Positions 20,555 through 32,785 of a stretch of 64,000 nucleotides of DNA are shown here, piece after piece. Each line of letters starts with the position of its first letter. Within the stretch, counting starts at the first letter, position 1. Source of the stretch: Coenobita brevimanus (lineage: Eukaryota > Arthropoda > Malacostraca > Decapoda > Coenobitidae); NCBI GenBank assembly GCA_032717465.1, contig CM064667.1:4179783-4243782 (forward strand), written 5' to 3'. Both the position numbers and the translations under genes were made by a program. The notes beneath the pieces are model-generated. The model saw nothing but the letters and a program-made list of their open reading frames with translations. It was not told the DNA's origin and did not search any database.

Positions 20555-21881
20555 TGACCTTTAATCCAGTGTAGTTGCCATTTTTTAACATCCTATAATT
20601 CTAAAGGGATTTGGTGGTGACAGAATGTAGAATGTCAGTCCTGTGATTCTAGAGGGTTTTGGCAGTGACAGAACGTAGAATAAGTCAGTGTAACAGCACT
20701 AGGCTGGTATTGGAAGCATCCAGTTTACATTAGCAAACAAATGTAAGAGCAATCAATAGCCACCTGTTGTTTAGTGGTGCAGAGGTGGCACTAGGCGGTG
20801 TAACTTGGCACCCATATTCACCACATAGGACTTGCCAAATGTGTGATCCAGTCAGTGGTTGTTTTTTGTTGCTGATCATCCCCAGACTGTCTGGCCAAGC
20901 AGACCCATCAGCTACAGGTAAGCAACACTACAGGGTTGTCCCATGCAATGACCTGATGTTCCTTTGTGGCTGACAGTGCCTAACCCAAGCAAGGTGCGGG
21001 GAATAGTGTGGTTTGGTTCCTGAATGAATGCCACATTTACATCTCTCCACCCAGTTAATAGGGGCACCATACTAGACTCTACTTCACCCTATAGTTTGGC
21101 TATGTTGTTGCCGACCAGAGTTGTAATGGTTTCCTGGGTTATAGGAAACTATGAGGCTTTTCACTGAGCATAGGGCCACCTGATATGGAAAGGAGAGTCA
21201 TAAAAAATAACAAAAAGGGAAGGGAGAGGTAAGATGAGAGGAAGGCACACACAGCAATAAAATGAGAAGGGTAAAGGGAGAAGTTCAGTACTACCATACA
21301 TCAAGTCAGTGGATGATGGTTGCCACCACCTCATACCTTCAGTCATTGTTCAAATTATGTAATTACAATTGCTGTATGTATCTTTTTAGAAATACTTTAC
21401 ATTTAAGCTTTACTGGTTTCTGTATTTCCTCAGGAAGTACATATTAATCTGTTGATTCCAGACCAATGACTTAAAAATGTATTACATAGTTGCATTAATG
21501 TAACATTAAGTACTTGTCCACTAGATAGTCTACTGTTGTGTATGTAATGTAGTGATCTGTGATTCAGGTGTGTGGTGAGAGAGCAACTGGACATGCACAA
21601 TGCAGCTTGCAGTCAGTTCATCAGAGGAGCTGATATGGACTCTGCAGACCCCAGATAAAAGGTAATGATTGTGCCAAGACTCAGATCTTCATGTTGATGT
21701 TTCTGGCTCTGCCTTTATAAAGTGTTGTATTGTAAACCATTGTTTTGCATGGCCAATGTATTACCAAGTTATACTGTGCATTGTGCAAATGGAATCTGCA
21801 CAAAAGAAGCTTAAGAATCCCCCTTTTTGGTATTGGGAAAAAGTGAATCATAAATTTTCCCAAAGGTCCCTTTTCGGCTCT
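20555..21881. other. Unassigned 1.3-kb region
   Basis: No supported gene. Two short near-repeats (tgattctagagggttttgg and a close variant at about 20590-20665) suggest a small local duplication. Confidence 0.4.
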
Positions 21882-22163
21882 TTAACCCCTTAACCGCGGG
21901 GCGTCAATTTCGTGACGCTTGGGAGCAAGGGATCATACCGTGGGGCGTCGCTTTTGTGATTCTGTGTTATTTTGAATTCGCCCGGGTTTTCAAGTGGTGG
22001 CTTGTATCATCTGTCAGTACTCCCAGTGTCCAACACTAGTCAGCACTCCTAATCTCATCTGTACTCCCATCCTTTGTTGACAATTTAGCCATTTCTCCCC
22101 GTTCTTGACTCCCCTCCCTACCTCCCCTCCATTACCCTCTCCTCTCGCCTGCCCGGCCGTGCT

Positions 22164-22785
22164 ACGCTATGTAAATCTTCCCTGGAATTTTCCACTGATT
22201 TCATCCATTGAAATAAGCCCTATTCCCTATTCTTATACCAGATAATATATACAAAAAGAAATAAGGTAAGTGAGAGTGCCATACACCTGGAATTGGCTAA
22301 TTATCACCTGACAACACCTCACGTGCACTCATTCGCTAATTTTTGCTGTTTATTTCCCCTTGAAATATGCCGTATAATCTATTCTCGTAATAAAAATATA
22401 TATAAGAAAGGAAGGGAGAAGCCTAAGTGATATTTACATTCACCTGGAACTACCTAATTATTGCAGGCCACCACACTGTATTCTACACTAAGTAAATTTT
22501 CCCTGGAATTTTCCACTGATTTCATCCATTGAAATAAGCCCTATGCCCTATTCTTATACCAAATAATATATACAAGAAAGAAATAAGGTAAGTGAGAGTG
22601 CCATACACCTGGAATTGGCGAATTATCACCTGACAACACCTCACGTGCACTCGTTCGCTAATTTTCGCTGTTTATTTCCCCTTGAAATATGCTGTATAAT
22701 CTATTCTCATAATAAAAATATATTTAAGGAGGGAAGGGAGAAGCCTAAGTGATATTTACATTCACCTGGAACTACCTAATTTATA
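22164..22785. repeat. Internal ~320-bp tandem duplication in family A copy 1
   Basis: The block from gaattttccactgatttc to cctggaactacctaatt occurs at about 22180-22460 and again at about 22504-22785. Copy 2 of the element has only one. Confidence 0.85.
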
Positions 22786-23636
22786 ATGTATTGTCTAGAT
22801 TTCCTGCCAATCATTTCATAGCTATATATTAGCAGCACTCACGAGGCTGACATTGGCAGTAATGCTTTCTCCCTAGGTAGGCCACCCTGGTCCACCAGTA
22901 TCAGTTTACTGTTGTCTTTCAAGGTGAAAGTACGTTGGATTCACGCGTGCTAACTTCCACCGCCTTTTAGCCCCATGCAAAGGGCCCTGTGACCTCTTCC
23001 CCCTACTAAACCTCGTGTGGAAAGAGGTAAAGGGCTGACAATTGATAGAGAGTGACTATGATCTTTCTGGTGAGTAAAACAGTGCAAGTGGAATTGTAAA
23101 TAATGTGTAATGTGTAAACAGCAAGTGAAAGCAATGAATGTAAATATAAGTGAACAGTGGAAAATAGTTTTATAAGTTACTGCAAGTGACAGTTCCTAAC
23201 ACGGTGTAAATAAAATAGAAATGTAAATAATGTAAATAAAATAGAGAATGTAAATAGAAATGTAAATGAGTAGTATTATAAGAATACGAGTATATATACT
23301 AGGAGTAATGAAAGTGAAAGTTTCACTCTAGCATGTATGAATACTATGAGTTATGAGAGTGAAGGTGAAAGTGACATTCACTCTCAACGCTAGTATACAG
23401 GACGAGAAAGTGAATGCTACATATTTTACTGAAAGAGAATTCAATGCCTACAGTGACAATAAACTACTATTACTGAAGGAAACTTATGGATAAAGACTGT
23501 AGATATATATAAGTGTTATATAGTAATAATAATATAAACTGTGAGTGTTTTTATGAATAATAAATGATAGAACACCAGTGGCGAACAATGTCAAGTGGGA
23601 AGGTCGTATGCCCTCGTAATTTTCATTGCTTTCACT

Positions 23637-23638
<2 letters not shown>

Positions 23639-23669
<31 letters not shown>
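23639..23669 (+). repeat. Poly-T run
   Basis: About 31 T in a row inside family A copy 1; copy 2 has only a short T run at the same place, so the run expanded after divergence. Confidence 0.85.
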
Positions 23670-23670
<1 letters not shown>

Positions 23671-24003
23671 GAGTATGGATTCCAAACTATTTGAGAATCA
23701 TAGAATAGTGTTTCTAGTGATAATATCAGGCTGTGGTAATCATATTACGGGTTGTCGGGAAGTGTAAAGTGGAGACTTCGTTACCCAACTTCAGAGGTCT
23801 CCACAAGTCCTACGGTACTCGACGAAGGCTCAACAAACACCCCAGGAGAAAGCTGAAGGTATGTGCCATAAGCATATGTGATTTTAATATTCTAGGACTA
23901 ATAACTGATTTTTGGCAAATATTTTTAGAGAGTCTGTCGGAGCGCGAATATGCCCGCGGGAGCCGCAAGTCAAAGCAAAACAAGCCCGCGGTTAAGGGGT
24001 TAA

Positions 24004-24890
24004 AAAGTTTTCTGTTACCTTCAATACAGGAGTGATTCCAGTATAGTGTGGCATACTGTCAAACTGCCACCATTGCTGTTATCCATGTCTCCGATGCACA
24101 ATAATGAGGTGGGAGGAAACTCAGAATACATTCCAGAAGTAATGTAGCAGTTACTTGATGATTACTCATGGAAGGACCATCACAGTTTAAGGGTTAAAGA
24201 TGTATTAATCATGAATATCACAATAAAGTGATATTAAATGTTAAATAAAATTGTATATTTTGTTTTTAACAGTTCATGTTGTACACAGAGATTTGCAAAC
24301 AAGTCCTTAATAAGCCAAAGACACAGCATTTTTTCTGTAGCTATTTTTATATACATTTCCATATGTCTTTTATTGCAGTGCAAATTGAATAACCATGAAA
24401 ATGAATCTGATTTAATTTTTTTGTAGATAGTATAAATGAGGTCCATGCAAAACTAGGGTTCACTGGGCAGTGTTATTAAGTTGATGGAGATACTGGTCTA
24501 ATGGCAGCTGTTGTTGCAGGTTCACAGCTGGAGTCAGAGCAGTAAAGCAGTTGGAAACACAGTCGTCATCAGTGTGTTGCCTGAGTAATGGATAATAATA
24601 CAAAACAGGACTGAGGGCACATCTTGTGTTAGCATAGCCAACAACTTATGGGTTATTATCCATGTAGTGTTCTGTGGAAGATTTGTCTTTTCCCACATAG
24701 GAGCTGATCTTGGATGATATACCTGGTGTGGTATCCGTTGCAGCATCTGTTGCTGCAGAGACAATAGGTAACAGTTATTGAAATAAGGGAGACAGTGGTA
24801 ATATCAGCCTGAATTAACAGCATGACTCAGCAGTGATGGCCTGTCTGTTTAAAGTTATGGTTCAGAAGCATTTGCATGTGTTAGCAATAT
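24004..24890. other. Unassigned 0.9-kb region
   Basis: AT-rich; no coding, RNA or repeat signal that I can support. Confidence 0.4.
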
Positions 24891-24894
24891 TTAA

Positions 24895-25542
24895 TCCTTT
24901 GGCCGTGTTAGGTGACTGTGGTCACCCTACTAATTATTCTTCGTGACACGTCAGGCAACCACGGTCCACAGCCGAAAAAAACACATTTCCATCCACTCAT
25001 CTGTTGTTTTTGTATAAATACAGTAAGTTTTGATTTCTTTTATGTGCCAACAAACATTATACATGTGTCTAGTGTGCAGTATATATACAAGTGAAAAACC
25101 TTGCTTGAAGTAAATATCTTGTCATTATTGCAAAATTGGAGAATAGCACAAATTAATTATTTTTTCATTTTTTCCTCAGAAAATTACAATGTTCTCAAAC
25201 AAATATGGTTAGTTTTGATTTCTCTTTATGTGCCAGCAAGCAGTGTACATGTATCTAATGCAGATATACAAGTGAAAAACCATGCTTGACATAAATAATC
25301 TCATAATTATTGCAAAATTACACAGTAGTAAAAATTATTTTTGCATATTTTTTTTCTTAGAAAATTATTTTTTGTAGAGAAAGGTGCATTTTTTACCATT
25401 ATCACACACACACAAAAATGAGAACTTCAGTCATTTCCCAGTGGAAAAGTAATCACAAAGTTATATATAGCACATTAATTTTTTAGAGAATTAAGCCACA
25501 ACAAGGGGAATGATCAAGAAATGATAGGTCGCCGCCAAAGAG
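24895..25542. mobile_element. Degenerate TTAA-type element with internal tandem duplication
   Basis: TTAA at 24891-24894 is followed by TCCTTTGGCCGTG. The right end inverts to CTCTTTGGCGGCG next to TTGA (25543-25546). Inside, a ~180-bp block (ttttgatttct, atgtgccaacaa, caagtgaaaaacc, tattgcaaaatt) is repeated at about 25027-25140 and 25205-25320. The ends match at about 9 of 13 positions, so the call is tentative. Confidence 0.45.
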
Positions 25543-25723
25543 TTGAAGGAATTATAGTTTGTGTTAAAATTTTATCCTTTTTTTGTGTAATTCCAATTAT
25601 TATCCAGTAATAGTGATGAATTATTGACAGTTATTGTTCATTGTAATGAGAGCATCTTATGACGGCGCATTGGTACAGTAAAGGTAAGTCATCATATTGG
25701 TGGTAGAGAGTAAGATTAACACC

Positions 25724-25730
25724 ATTGCAG
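25724..25730 (+). promoter_or_regulatory. Possible splice acceptor before the zinc-finger gene
   Basis: attgcag precedes the ATG at 25746 by about 16 bp, and a donor-like aaggtaagt lies at 25681-25689. The acceptor could join an upstream non-coding exon. The two sites are too close to define an intron together. Confidence 0.3.
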
Positions 25731-25745
25731 AGTAACTGAAGTATA

Positions 25746-27065
25746 ATGGAAGTTGAGAAAGATGGAAGGAATGATATAATGGAGGTGGTAAAGGAAGAAC
25801 CAGATGTAAAGCTAGAGTGTAAGGCTTGTGACAGACTATTGGAGGTGGTGAAGGAAGAACCAGGTGTACAGTCAGAGTGTGAGGTGGGTGACAAAATAAT
25901 GGAGGTGGTAAAGGAAGATCCAAATGTAGAGTCAGAGTGTGAGGTGGGTGACAAAATATTGGAGGTGGTAAAGGAAGAACCAGATGTATGGTCAGAGTAT
26001 GAGGTGAGTGACAAAATATTGGAGGTTGTAAAGGAAGAAACAGATGTACAGTCAGAGTGTGAGGTGGGTGACAAAGTGTTTCTCAGTGACAATGAGACTG
26101 TCTTGGACACAGTGTCCTCAGCTGAAGTTAAGCATCTCAGTTGTTTAGAGTGTGGTAAAGCATTTCCTTTTAAAAGCAGGCTTATCCAACATGCAGTTGT
26201 TCATTCAGGAGTGAAGAATTTCAAGTGTGATGAATGTGGTAAACGATTTGCAAAGAAAGGTGTTCTCACCAAACACCTATTAATTCATTCAGGAGAGAAG
26301 AATTTCAAGTGTGATGAATGTGGTAAACGATTTGCAAAGAAGGGTGATCTCACCAGACACCAGTTCAGTCATTCAGGAGTGAAGAATTTCAAGTGTGATG
26401 AATGTGGTAAACGATTTGCACAGAAGGGTGATCTCACCAGACACCAGTTCAGTCATTCAGGAGTGAAGAATTTCAAGTGTGATGAATGTGGTAAACGATT
26501 TGCACGGAAAGGTAATCTCACCAAACACCTATTAATTCATTCAGGAGTGAAGAATTTCAAGTGTGATGAATGTGGTAAACTATTTGCACGGAAGTTTAAT
26601 CTCACTCAACACCTGTTAATTCATTCAGGAGTGAAGAATTTCAAGTGTGTTGAATGTGGTAAACAATTTGCAAAGAAGCGTGATCTCACCAGACACTTGT
26701 TAATCCACTCAGGAGTGACGAATTTCAAGTGTGATGAATGTGGTAAACTATTTGCACAGAAAGATGGCCTCACTCTACACCTGTTAATTCATTCAGGAGT
26801 GAAGAATTTCAAGTGTGATGAATGTGGTAAACGATTTGCAAAGAAGCGTGATCTCACCAAACACCTGTTAATCCACTCAGGAGTGAAGACTTTCCAGTGT
26901 GATCAATGTGGTAAACTATTTGCACAGAAGAGTAATCTCTGTCATCACCTATTAATTCATTCAGAAGTGAAGAATTTTAAGTGTCATGAATGTGGTAAGC
27001 AGTTTATTCAGAAAAGTCATCTCACCAGACACATATCAAATCATTGTAGAGGGAAGAGTGTCTAG
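25746..27065 (+). CDS. C2H2 zinc-finger protein with five VKEE repeats and 11 fingers
   Basis: A single open frame of 439 residues. Residues 12-111 are five ~20-residue repeats with the core EVVKEEPD and a closing ECEVGDK. Each contains VKEE or VKED, which fits the SUMO consensus psi-K-x-E, at K16, K36, K56, K76 and K96. A 20-residue spacer follows. From about 133 to 436 there are 11 C2H2 fingers on a 28-residue period (C-x2-C-GKRF-x-L-x2-H-x3-H), with linker HSGVKNFKC in place of the classic TGEKP. The backbones are almost identical while helix positions -1, 2, 3 and 6 vary. Such proteins bind DNA in the nucleus; the acidic VKEE region may recruit repressors when SUMO-modified (inference). 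The start is the first Met in frame. No orthologue is recognised. Decayed extra fingers follow the stop. Confidence 0.88.
   Translation: MEVEKDGRNDIMEVVKEEPDVKLECKACDRLLEVVKEEPGVQSECEVGDKIMEVVKEDPNVESECEVGDKILEVVKEEPDVWSEYEVSDKILEVVKEETDVQSECEVGDKVFLSDNETVLDTVSSAEVKHLSCLECGKAFPFKSRLIQHAVVHSGVKNFKCDECGKRFAKKGVLTKHLLIHSGEKNFKCDECGKRFAKKGDLTRHQFSHSGVKNFKCDECGKRFAQKGDLTRHQFSHSGVKNFKCDECGKRFARKGNLTKHLLIHSGVKNFKCDECGKLFARKFNLTQHLLIHSGVKNFKCVECGKQFAKKRDLTRHLLIHSGVTNFKCDECGKLFAQKDGLTLHLLIHSGVKNFKCDECGKRFAKKRDLTKHLLIHSGVKTFQCDQCGKLFAQKSNLCHHLLIHSEVKNFKCHECGKQFIQKSHLTRHISNHCRGKSV
25779..26080 (+). repeat. 60-bp coding tandem repeat, five units
   Basis: Units begin gaggtggtaaaggaagaacc and close with gaggtgggtgacaaaatat, at about 60-bp spacing, in frame with the zinc-finger protein. 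High similarity between units points to recent expansion. Confidence 0.85.
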
Positions 27066-29010
27066 TGTGCTTAATGTGGTAAACGGTTGACTCAGTTGAT
27101 GTCATCCGACACTGGTTTATCCATTAACCCCTTAACCGCGGGGCGTCACTTTCGTGACGCTTGGGAGCAAGGGATCATACCGCGGGGTGTTGCTTTTGTG
27201 ATTCTGTGTTATTTTGAATTCACCCAGGCTTCCAAGTGGGGGCTTGTGTCATCTATCAGTACTGCCAATGTCCAACACTAGTCAGCACTCCTAATCTCAT
27301 CTGTACTCCCATCCATTGTTGACAATTTAGCCATTTCTCCCCGTTCTTGACTCCCCTCCCTACCCCCCCTCCATTACCCTCTCCTCTCGCCTGCCCGGCC
27401 GTGCTACGCTAAGTGAATCTTCTCTGGAATTTTTCACTGATTTCATCCATTGAAATAAGCCCTATGCCCTATTCTTATACCAAATAATATATACAAGAAA
27501 GAAATAAGGTAAGTGAGAGTGCCATACACCTGGAATTGGCTAATTATCACCTGACAACACCTCACGTGCACTCGTTCGCTAATTTTCGCTGTTTTTTTCC
27601 CCTTGAAATATGCCGTATAATCTATTTTCATAATAAATATACATATAAGGAGAGAAGGGAGAAGCCTAAGTGATATTTACATTCACCTGGAACTACCTAA
27701 TTTATAATGTATTGTCTAGATTTCCTGCCAATCATTTCAGTGAAATACATAGCTGTTTCAAGAGCTATGTTGGTAGTACTGAATATCCCCTAAGTAGGCC
27801 TCTACCCGGGCTGGCCCTCCCTTATCAGTTCTCTCTCATCTTCCGAAGAGGAGGTACGCCTGTTCCTCTTGCTGACTTCAGGGCCTTTTTCACCCCCATG
27901 CAAAGGGCCCTGTGACCTTTACCCCCTACTAAACCTCGTGTGGAAAGAGGTAAAGGGCTGACAATTGATAAAAGAGTGACTACGATCTTTCTATTGAGTA
28001 AAACAGTGCAAGTGGAATTGTAAATAATGTGTAAACAGCAAGTGAAAGTAATGAATGTAAATATACGTGAACAATGGAAAATAGTTTTATAAGTTACATC
28101 AAGTGACAGTGCATAACACAGTGTAAATAAAATAGAAATGTAAATAACGTAAATAAAATAGAGAACGTAAATAGAAATGTAAATGAGTAGTATTATAAGA
28201 ATACGAGTATATACCCTAGGAGTAATGAAAGTGAAAGTTTCACTCTAGCATGTCTGAATACTATGAGTTATGAGAGTGAAGATGAAAGTGACATTCACTC
28301 TCAATGCTAGTATACAGGACGAGAAAGTGAATACTACGTATTTTACTGAAAGAAATTGAATCCCTGCAGTGACAATAAACTAATACTACTGAAGGAAACT
28401 TATGGATAAAGACTGTAGATATATATAAGTGTTATATAGTAATAGAAATATAAAGTGTGAGGGGTTTTATGAATAATAAATGACAGAGTACCAAGAGCGA
28501 ACTAGCGCAAGTGCGGCGGTCAGACGCGCTCATAATTTTCATTGCTTTCACAGTGGGTTTTTTTTTGGAGTATGGATCCCAAACTACTTGAAAATCATAG
28601 AGTAGTGTTTATAGTGTTAATATCTGGCTGTGGTAATCATATTATGGGTTGTTGGGAAGTGTAAAGTGGAGACTTCGTTACCCAACTTCAGAGGTCTCCA
28701 CAAGTCCTACGGTAACTGACGATGGCTCAACAAACATTCCAGGAGAAAGCTGAAGGTATGTGCCATAAGCATATGTAATTTTAATATTCTAGGATTAATA
28801 ACTGATTTTTGGCAAATATTTTTTGAGAGTCTGTCGGAGCCCGAATAACCCCGCGGCACACGCAAAACATCGGTAAACATGCCCGCTTTGTGGGGGTTAA
28901 GGAGTGAAGAAATTCAAGTGTGATGAATAGGGTAAATTGTTTTATTATAAGATCTCTCCAGTATCAGTTCAGGAGTGAAAAAAATTGAAAGGTGATGACT
29001 GGAAAACTGT
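27066..29010 (+). pseudogene. Decayed 3' fingers of the zinc-finger gene, split by a TTAA element
   Basis: After the stop at 27063-27065 the sequence still reads as a finger (CGKRLTQ near 27076-27096, then TGLSI before TTAA at 27124). After the 27128-28896 element it resumes at 28897 with ggagtgaagaaattcaagtg, which is the GVKxFKCDE linker and next finger, then a stop in place of C. More decayed linker sequence (ttcaggagtgaaaaaaattg) follows to about 29010. The original array was therefore at least two fingers longer. Confidence 0.75.
27128..28896. mobile_element. TTAA element family A, copy 2
   Basis: TTAA at 27124-27127 and 28897-28900. The left end CCCCTTAACCGCGGG is identical to copy 1; the right end is eroded (reverse complement starts CCCCCACAAAGCGGG). 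The length is 1769 bp. It lacks the internal duplication of copy 1. It is inserted in the decayed finger array. Confidence 0.88.
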
Positions 29011-29373
29011 GAAGAAAAAATTCTTATTCACTTGGCATTCAGGTGTGAAAACAATTATATATTTATGATAAATGTGGTAAAGCTGTAGAAGAAATCAGGC
29101 TTTAACCATGCATGGCTCCCATCACTAACAAGTGAGGGAGAAGACATGGAGTATCTCCTAGGCTGGATTGCCAGTGTAATAGAAAATTTTAAAAAGTGGG
29201 TTGTAGAAAAAAAAAAAAAGTCCTTTGGTGTGCAGTGCCCCTTTAGCTACTATTGGTATTTGTGGCAGGCCACCCCTCATACAGCGTGTCATACGATCTA
29301 CTGAGCCAAGACATTATTAACCATGAGTGATAATGTGAAAATATAGATACAGTAAACCCTCGATATAACAAAC

Positions 29374-30724
29374 ACTCAATGAATTTCAGTTTTAACAACC
29401 ACCTTGAGTTGGCCGAACATTATGTTCTTTTTACAAACTTTGTTTGGTAGTAGAATGGACATGCAGGAAACACCCACCAGTGTGGTTCCCCCCCCCACAC
29501 ACACACATGCACACTGTGTATGTGCATCAAACACATGTTTAATGTACATGCAGCTGTTCTGTACTCTTTGCATTGCTATACTTGTAGTGCCATAATTTTA
29601 AGTATAGTATGTTAGTGTAAGTCTTGTAAGTGTAATTTTAAGCTTAGGTATATAGTTCATACGATCATAATTTAGCTGTTAAGTCCTAAATTTAAGTTTA
29701 ATCTTAGTTGATAATCATAATATGAACATGATTCTGTTATTGATAGTATTAAGTTGAGTATTGGTGTAAATATGATTAACTTTTATTACATATGAAGCAG
29801 CTGGTATTAACAAAGACGTGTAACCGCGGAAATTTTATTAGGGATTAATAGTCGTTAATGCCTTTCTTCATATTTTGATCTAGAGATTTATATGTCATTG
29901 TTAATAGTGCTCCCCTTTTGAACTATGCAGTAGTGGATTGAGAGTTGTCTGAAATAAGATTGTTGATGATAGTCATTATTGAAGCGCGAAATTCATGTTA
30001 TTGGAGTTGTGTTTAGTCATGTAGGCGCATGAACCTTGCATGGTAATAAAATTGTTCGGATTCCTAATTGACTTGGCTTCATTGTGATTAAAGTTCCTTT
30101 ATGCCTGATACAAAAAATTTTAAACATCATAAGTCACTTATCTTTGTATGTGGAGTGCAAATGTATGTTTCATATTCTTTGGAGATCTTAGAAGAGTCAA
30201 TACTATAACAAGGTATTAAGTTGAAGTTTTAGCTGATTCCCGAATACTGTGATGATGTAGTATATACGGTAGGGAGCCTCGCCAATCAATGAGATTGCCG
30301 CTCCTCTCTTCATCGTTCGCTAGTTAGTGCCGAACTTTCATCCCCCCCCCCCTTTCTCCCTCAAGTAATAAGTTCTCATACATGTGAGTTAAATTGGTGA
30401 TATTTCCCCTGATCCCACTTGTACTGAATAAAGAGATCACTGCTTCTCTCTTCATCATTCACAGATCATGCGTTCAGGCCACTGCCTAACCTCTAACACT
30501 AAATCACACACCCTCCCTTTTTTCTTAGTTCATCCAATCAGAGTGCTTATTGGCTGGTCCATTTGATTACTGTCCATTTGAATACTGTATTCAGTTGTAT
30601 ATGATTCTTGAGTTGTATCTATTTAGTCTTACAAGAATATCTTTGGTGGTAATCTATAGGTTTCTTCCCAAAGAGTTCAACTGAGACCACGGGATTAATA
30701 TATCCAGATGTATTCTTTGTGGTA
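29374..30724. other. Unassigned AT-rich stretch
   Basis: No supported gene. A short C run followed by (CA)n lies near 29488-29508 and a C run near 30341. Confidence 0.4.
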
Positions 30725-31228
30725 GGTGGGGGCGCTCACCATCCACTCACTTGATGTAGTGCTGCTCTCAGGTGTCTGCCCTTTTCTCTCCATCCTTCTT
30801 TCCTTCCATTCTCTTCTTTCTTTCCTTCATTCTTTCCTTGTTCTTCTGCCTACGGGTGACTTTACACTCCCTCTTCTGTCTTTCCTTCATTCTTTCCACT
30901 TCCTTCAGCCTGTGGGTGACTACACTGAGTGACAAGCCAAATGGTTGCCTGTGCACCAGGAAACCATTTACTATGCTGGGTGGTAACCATATAACCAAAT
31001 TTTGGCACCTGGTGGTTTAGTGGGTAATTATTGTGCTCCAATCGAATTGAGCCAATGAAGGTTTATATCCAAGGGGTGGTTGGGGTTGATTGCTCATGTA
31101 ATGCCACTCGGGGATGAGTGAGGCTGGTCACTCTCATCTTAAATGTCGGGACCAACTGCCTGTCCCCAGGTTCCTACGCTCCTCATGGGGCAATGTAGGC
31201 TTGGATGATGATGATGATGATCAGTATT
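30725..31228 (+). mobile_element. tRNA-like SINE family T, copy 1
   Basis: It carries an A-box-like TGGTTTAGTGGG at 31013-31024 and a B-box-like GGTTTATATCC at 31060-31070, about 47 bp apart, as in a tRNA-derived pol III promoter. It ends in (GAT)n at about 31204-31223. Two further copies (33998-34345 minus, 35311-35755 plus) share the whole unit, including ~280 bp upstream of the A box (landmark gacaagccaaatggtt, then ggaaaccattta). The upstream part may be a second module or an older repeat. Confidence 0.65.
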
Positions 31229-32340
31229 CTTTGAATATTAATGTAGGTCGTAAAGATTCATATTTCTGGAGTTACAGACCCTAATTATATTTTGTTTGCT
31301 TATGTTCATTCACAGTTTGAAGAGAAATCTGTCAACAATTCTTAATGTTTAGTAAATCTTAGGTTAGGTCATTTCGAGTTTCAATTTTGCCATCCTCTAA
31401 GGAGTGGTACAGACGAGATTGAGTGGCCTGCAAAGAGTACTAATATCTATTCTGCTCACGCACTTTCATATCAGATTACACTACCCCATTTCCCATAATT
31501 CCTAAAATTCTCAAATAAGATCATGCTACCCTGTTTTATATAATCAAATAAGATCACACTACCCTATTACCCAAAACCCCTAAAACTCTCAAAGAAGATC
31601 ACGCTACCCAGTTTCGCATAATCTCTAAAATTCTGACTAATTTTGATCATTACACTGGTGAGTCTAAATTTTTCCTGCATTACATACTCAATTATTTAAT
31701 ACAGTATTTACTGTAATGTAACAGTTAATGTACAGTGAGTTTACCCACACTTTCCCTGTAAATACTGAACAACAAATGTACAGCAGTGTATAGGCAGTGT
31801 ACAATATAGGGCAGGATTGTGGTGGTTATCAATGACTATCTGTGCCAGGGGTGGAATGCAGTTTATGTTTAATGTACATGCAGGTGTTCTGTACTGTTTG
31901 CTTTGCCCTTCTCTGATATGCAGTATTTACTGTAATGTAACAGGTAATTTACAGTGTGAGTTTTCTTTACCCACATTTTCCCTGTAAATACTGAATGACA
32001 AATGTTCATAGATTTATCCAAGGCCTACTTGCAGTCTTTATTTGCAGTGCAATTACTTCCTGAAAGGTAAGAATTAACATATAATTTATGTAAAGCCTAT
32101 TTGCAGTTCTTGTTTGCAGTGCAGTTACTCCCAGAAAGGTAAGATTAAACACGTCTGTTAGTAAATAGAGCATTTATTGAGAAAAAGAACCATTTAGACC
32201 TACCTGTATGTTATTGTGTATGAGTATATGGCCGATCAATGCTGTATATCTAACCATCTTTGTTTGGTAAAAGCCACATTGCCCAGGAAATTACTGAACA
32301 GCATTGTGTTTGGCTTTAACATCAAGGGTCTGGTACCAAT
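31229..32340. other. Unassigned region with small local duplications
   Basis: Near-repeats: aaataagatcacactaccc-type units at 31480-31640, the 31700/31920 pair and the 32020/32095 pair. No gene is supported. Confidence 0.4.
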
Positions 32341-32785
32341 TAGTTCGTTATATCAAGAGGGCTGTTCACTGTGATGGTTGTACAGCAGTACAGGGCATTC
32401 ATTTAGTACACAATAAACTGGGCAGCAAGGTGCACTATATCCTACACAACATCTGTACACAAAAATATTGTACATATATTTATTGTTGTTCTTTATGGGC
32501 AGCAGCTTACCTTATTGTATGACATTTTATTATGGGATAATGATGTCTAAGCGCATAGCAAGTGCTCCACCTTGTAGTGAGAGTAGTCTTTGTTTTCACT
32601 TTACTGGGACAGGGCTAATGGAACACAATTTTTACAGTGTTTTTGCCTCAAGTTTTCCTCTATTTTTGTCATGGGGGGAGTACTTTCATTGCAAGGAAGA
32701 GCACTAGCTGGGTGCTTAGATCACTGATGTCAAGTATGTCATGAAAAATGCAGGGCAAAAATCAAGTAAGAGATGCCACCCTCAA

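Larger units (their letters stand above)
21886..23999. mobile_element. TTAA element family A, copy 1
   Basis: TTAA at 21882-21885 and 24000-24003. The perfect 15-bp inverted ends are CCCCTTAACCGCGGG. It shares most of its interior with copy 2 (27128-28896), including ccatacacctggaattgg and gagagtgaaggtgaaagtg. It is about 345 bp longer because of an internal tandem duplication. No transposase is visible; it is non-autonomous and piggyBac-like by target and ends. Confidence 0.9.
29350..32371. mobile_element. Possible pogo/Tigger-like non-autonomous element
   Basis: The left end TA then CAGTAAACCCTCGATATAAC is a typical pogo-type terminus. A diverged inverted partner (CAGTGAACAGCCCTCTTGAT when inverted, then ATAACGAAC) ends at about 32371, but it is followed by TG rather than TA. 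No transposase is seen. A SINE copy lies inside. Short local duplications occur at 31690-31990 (tatttactgtaatgtaacag) and 32010-32140. The pairing of ends is uncertain. Confidence 0.4.
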
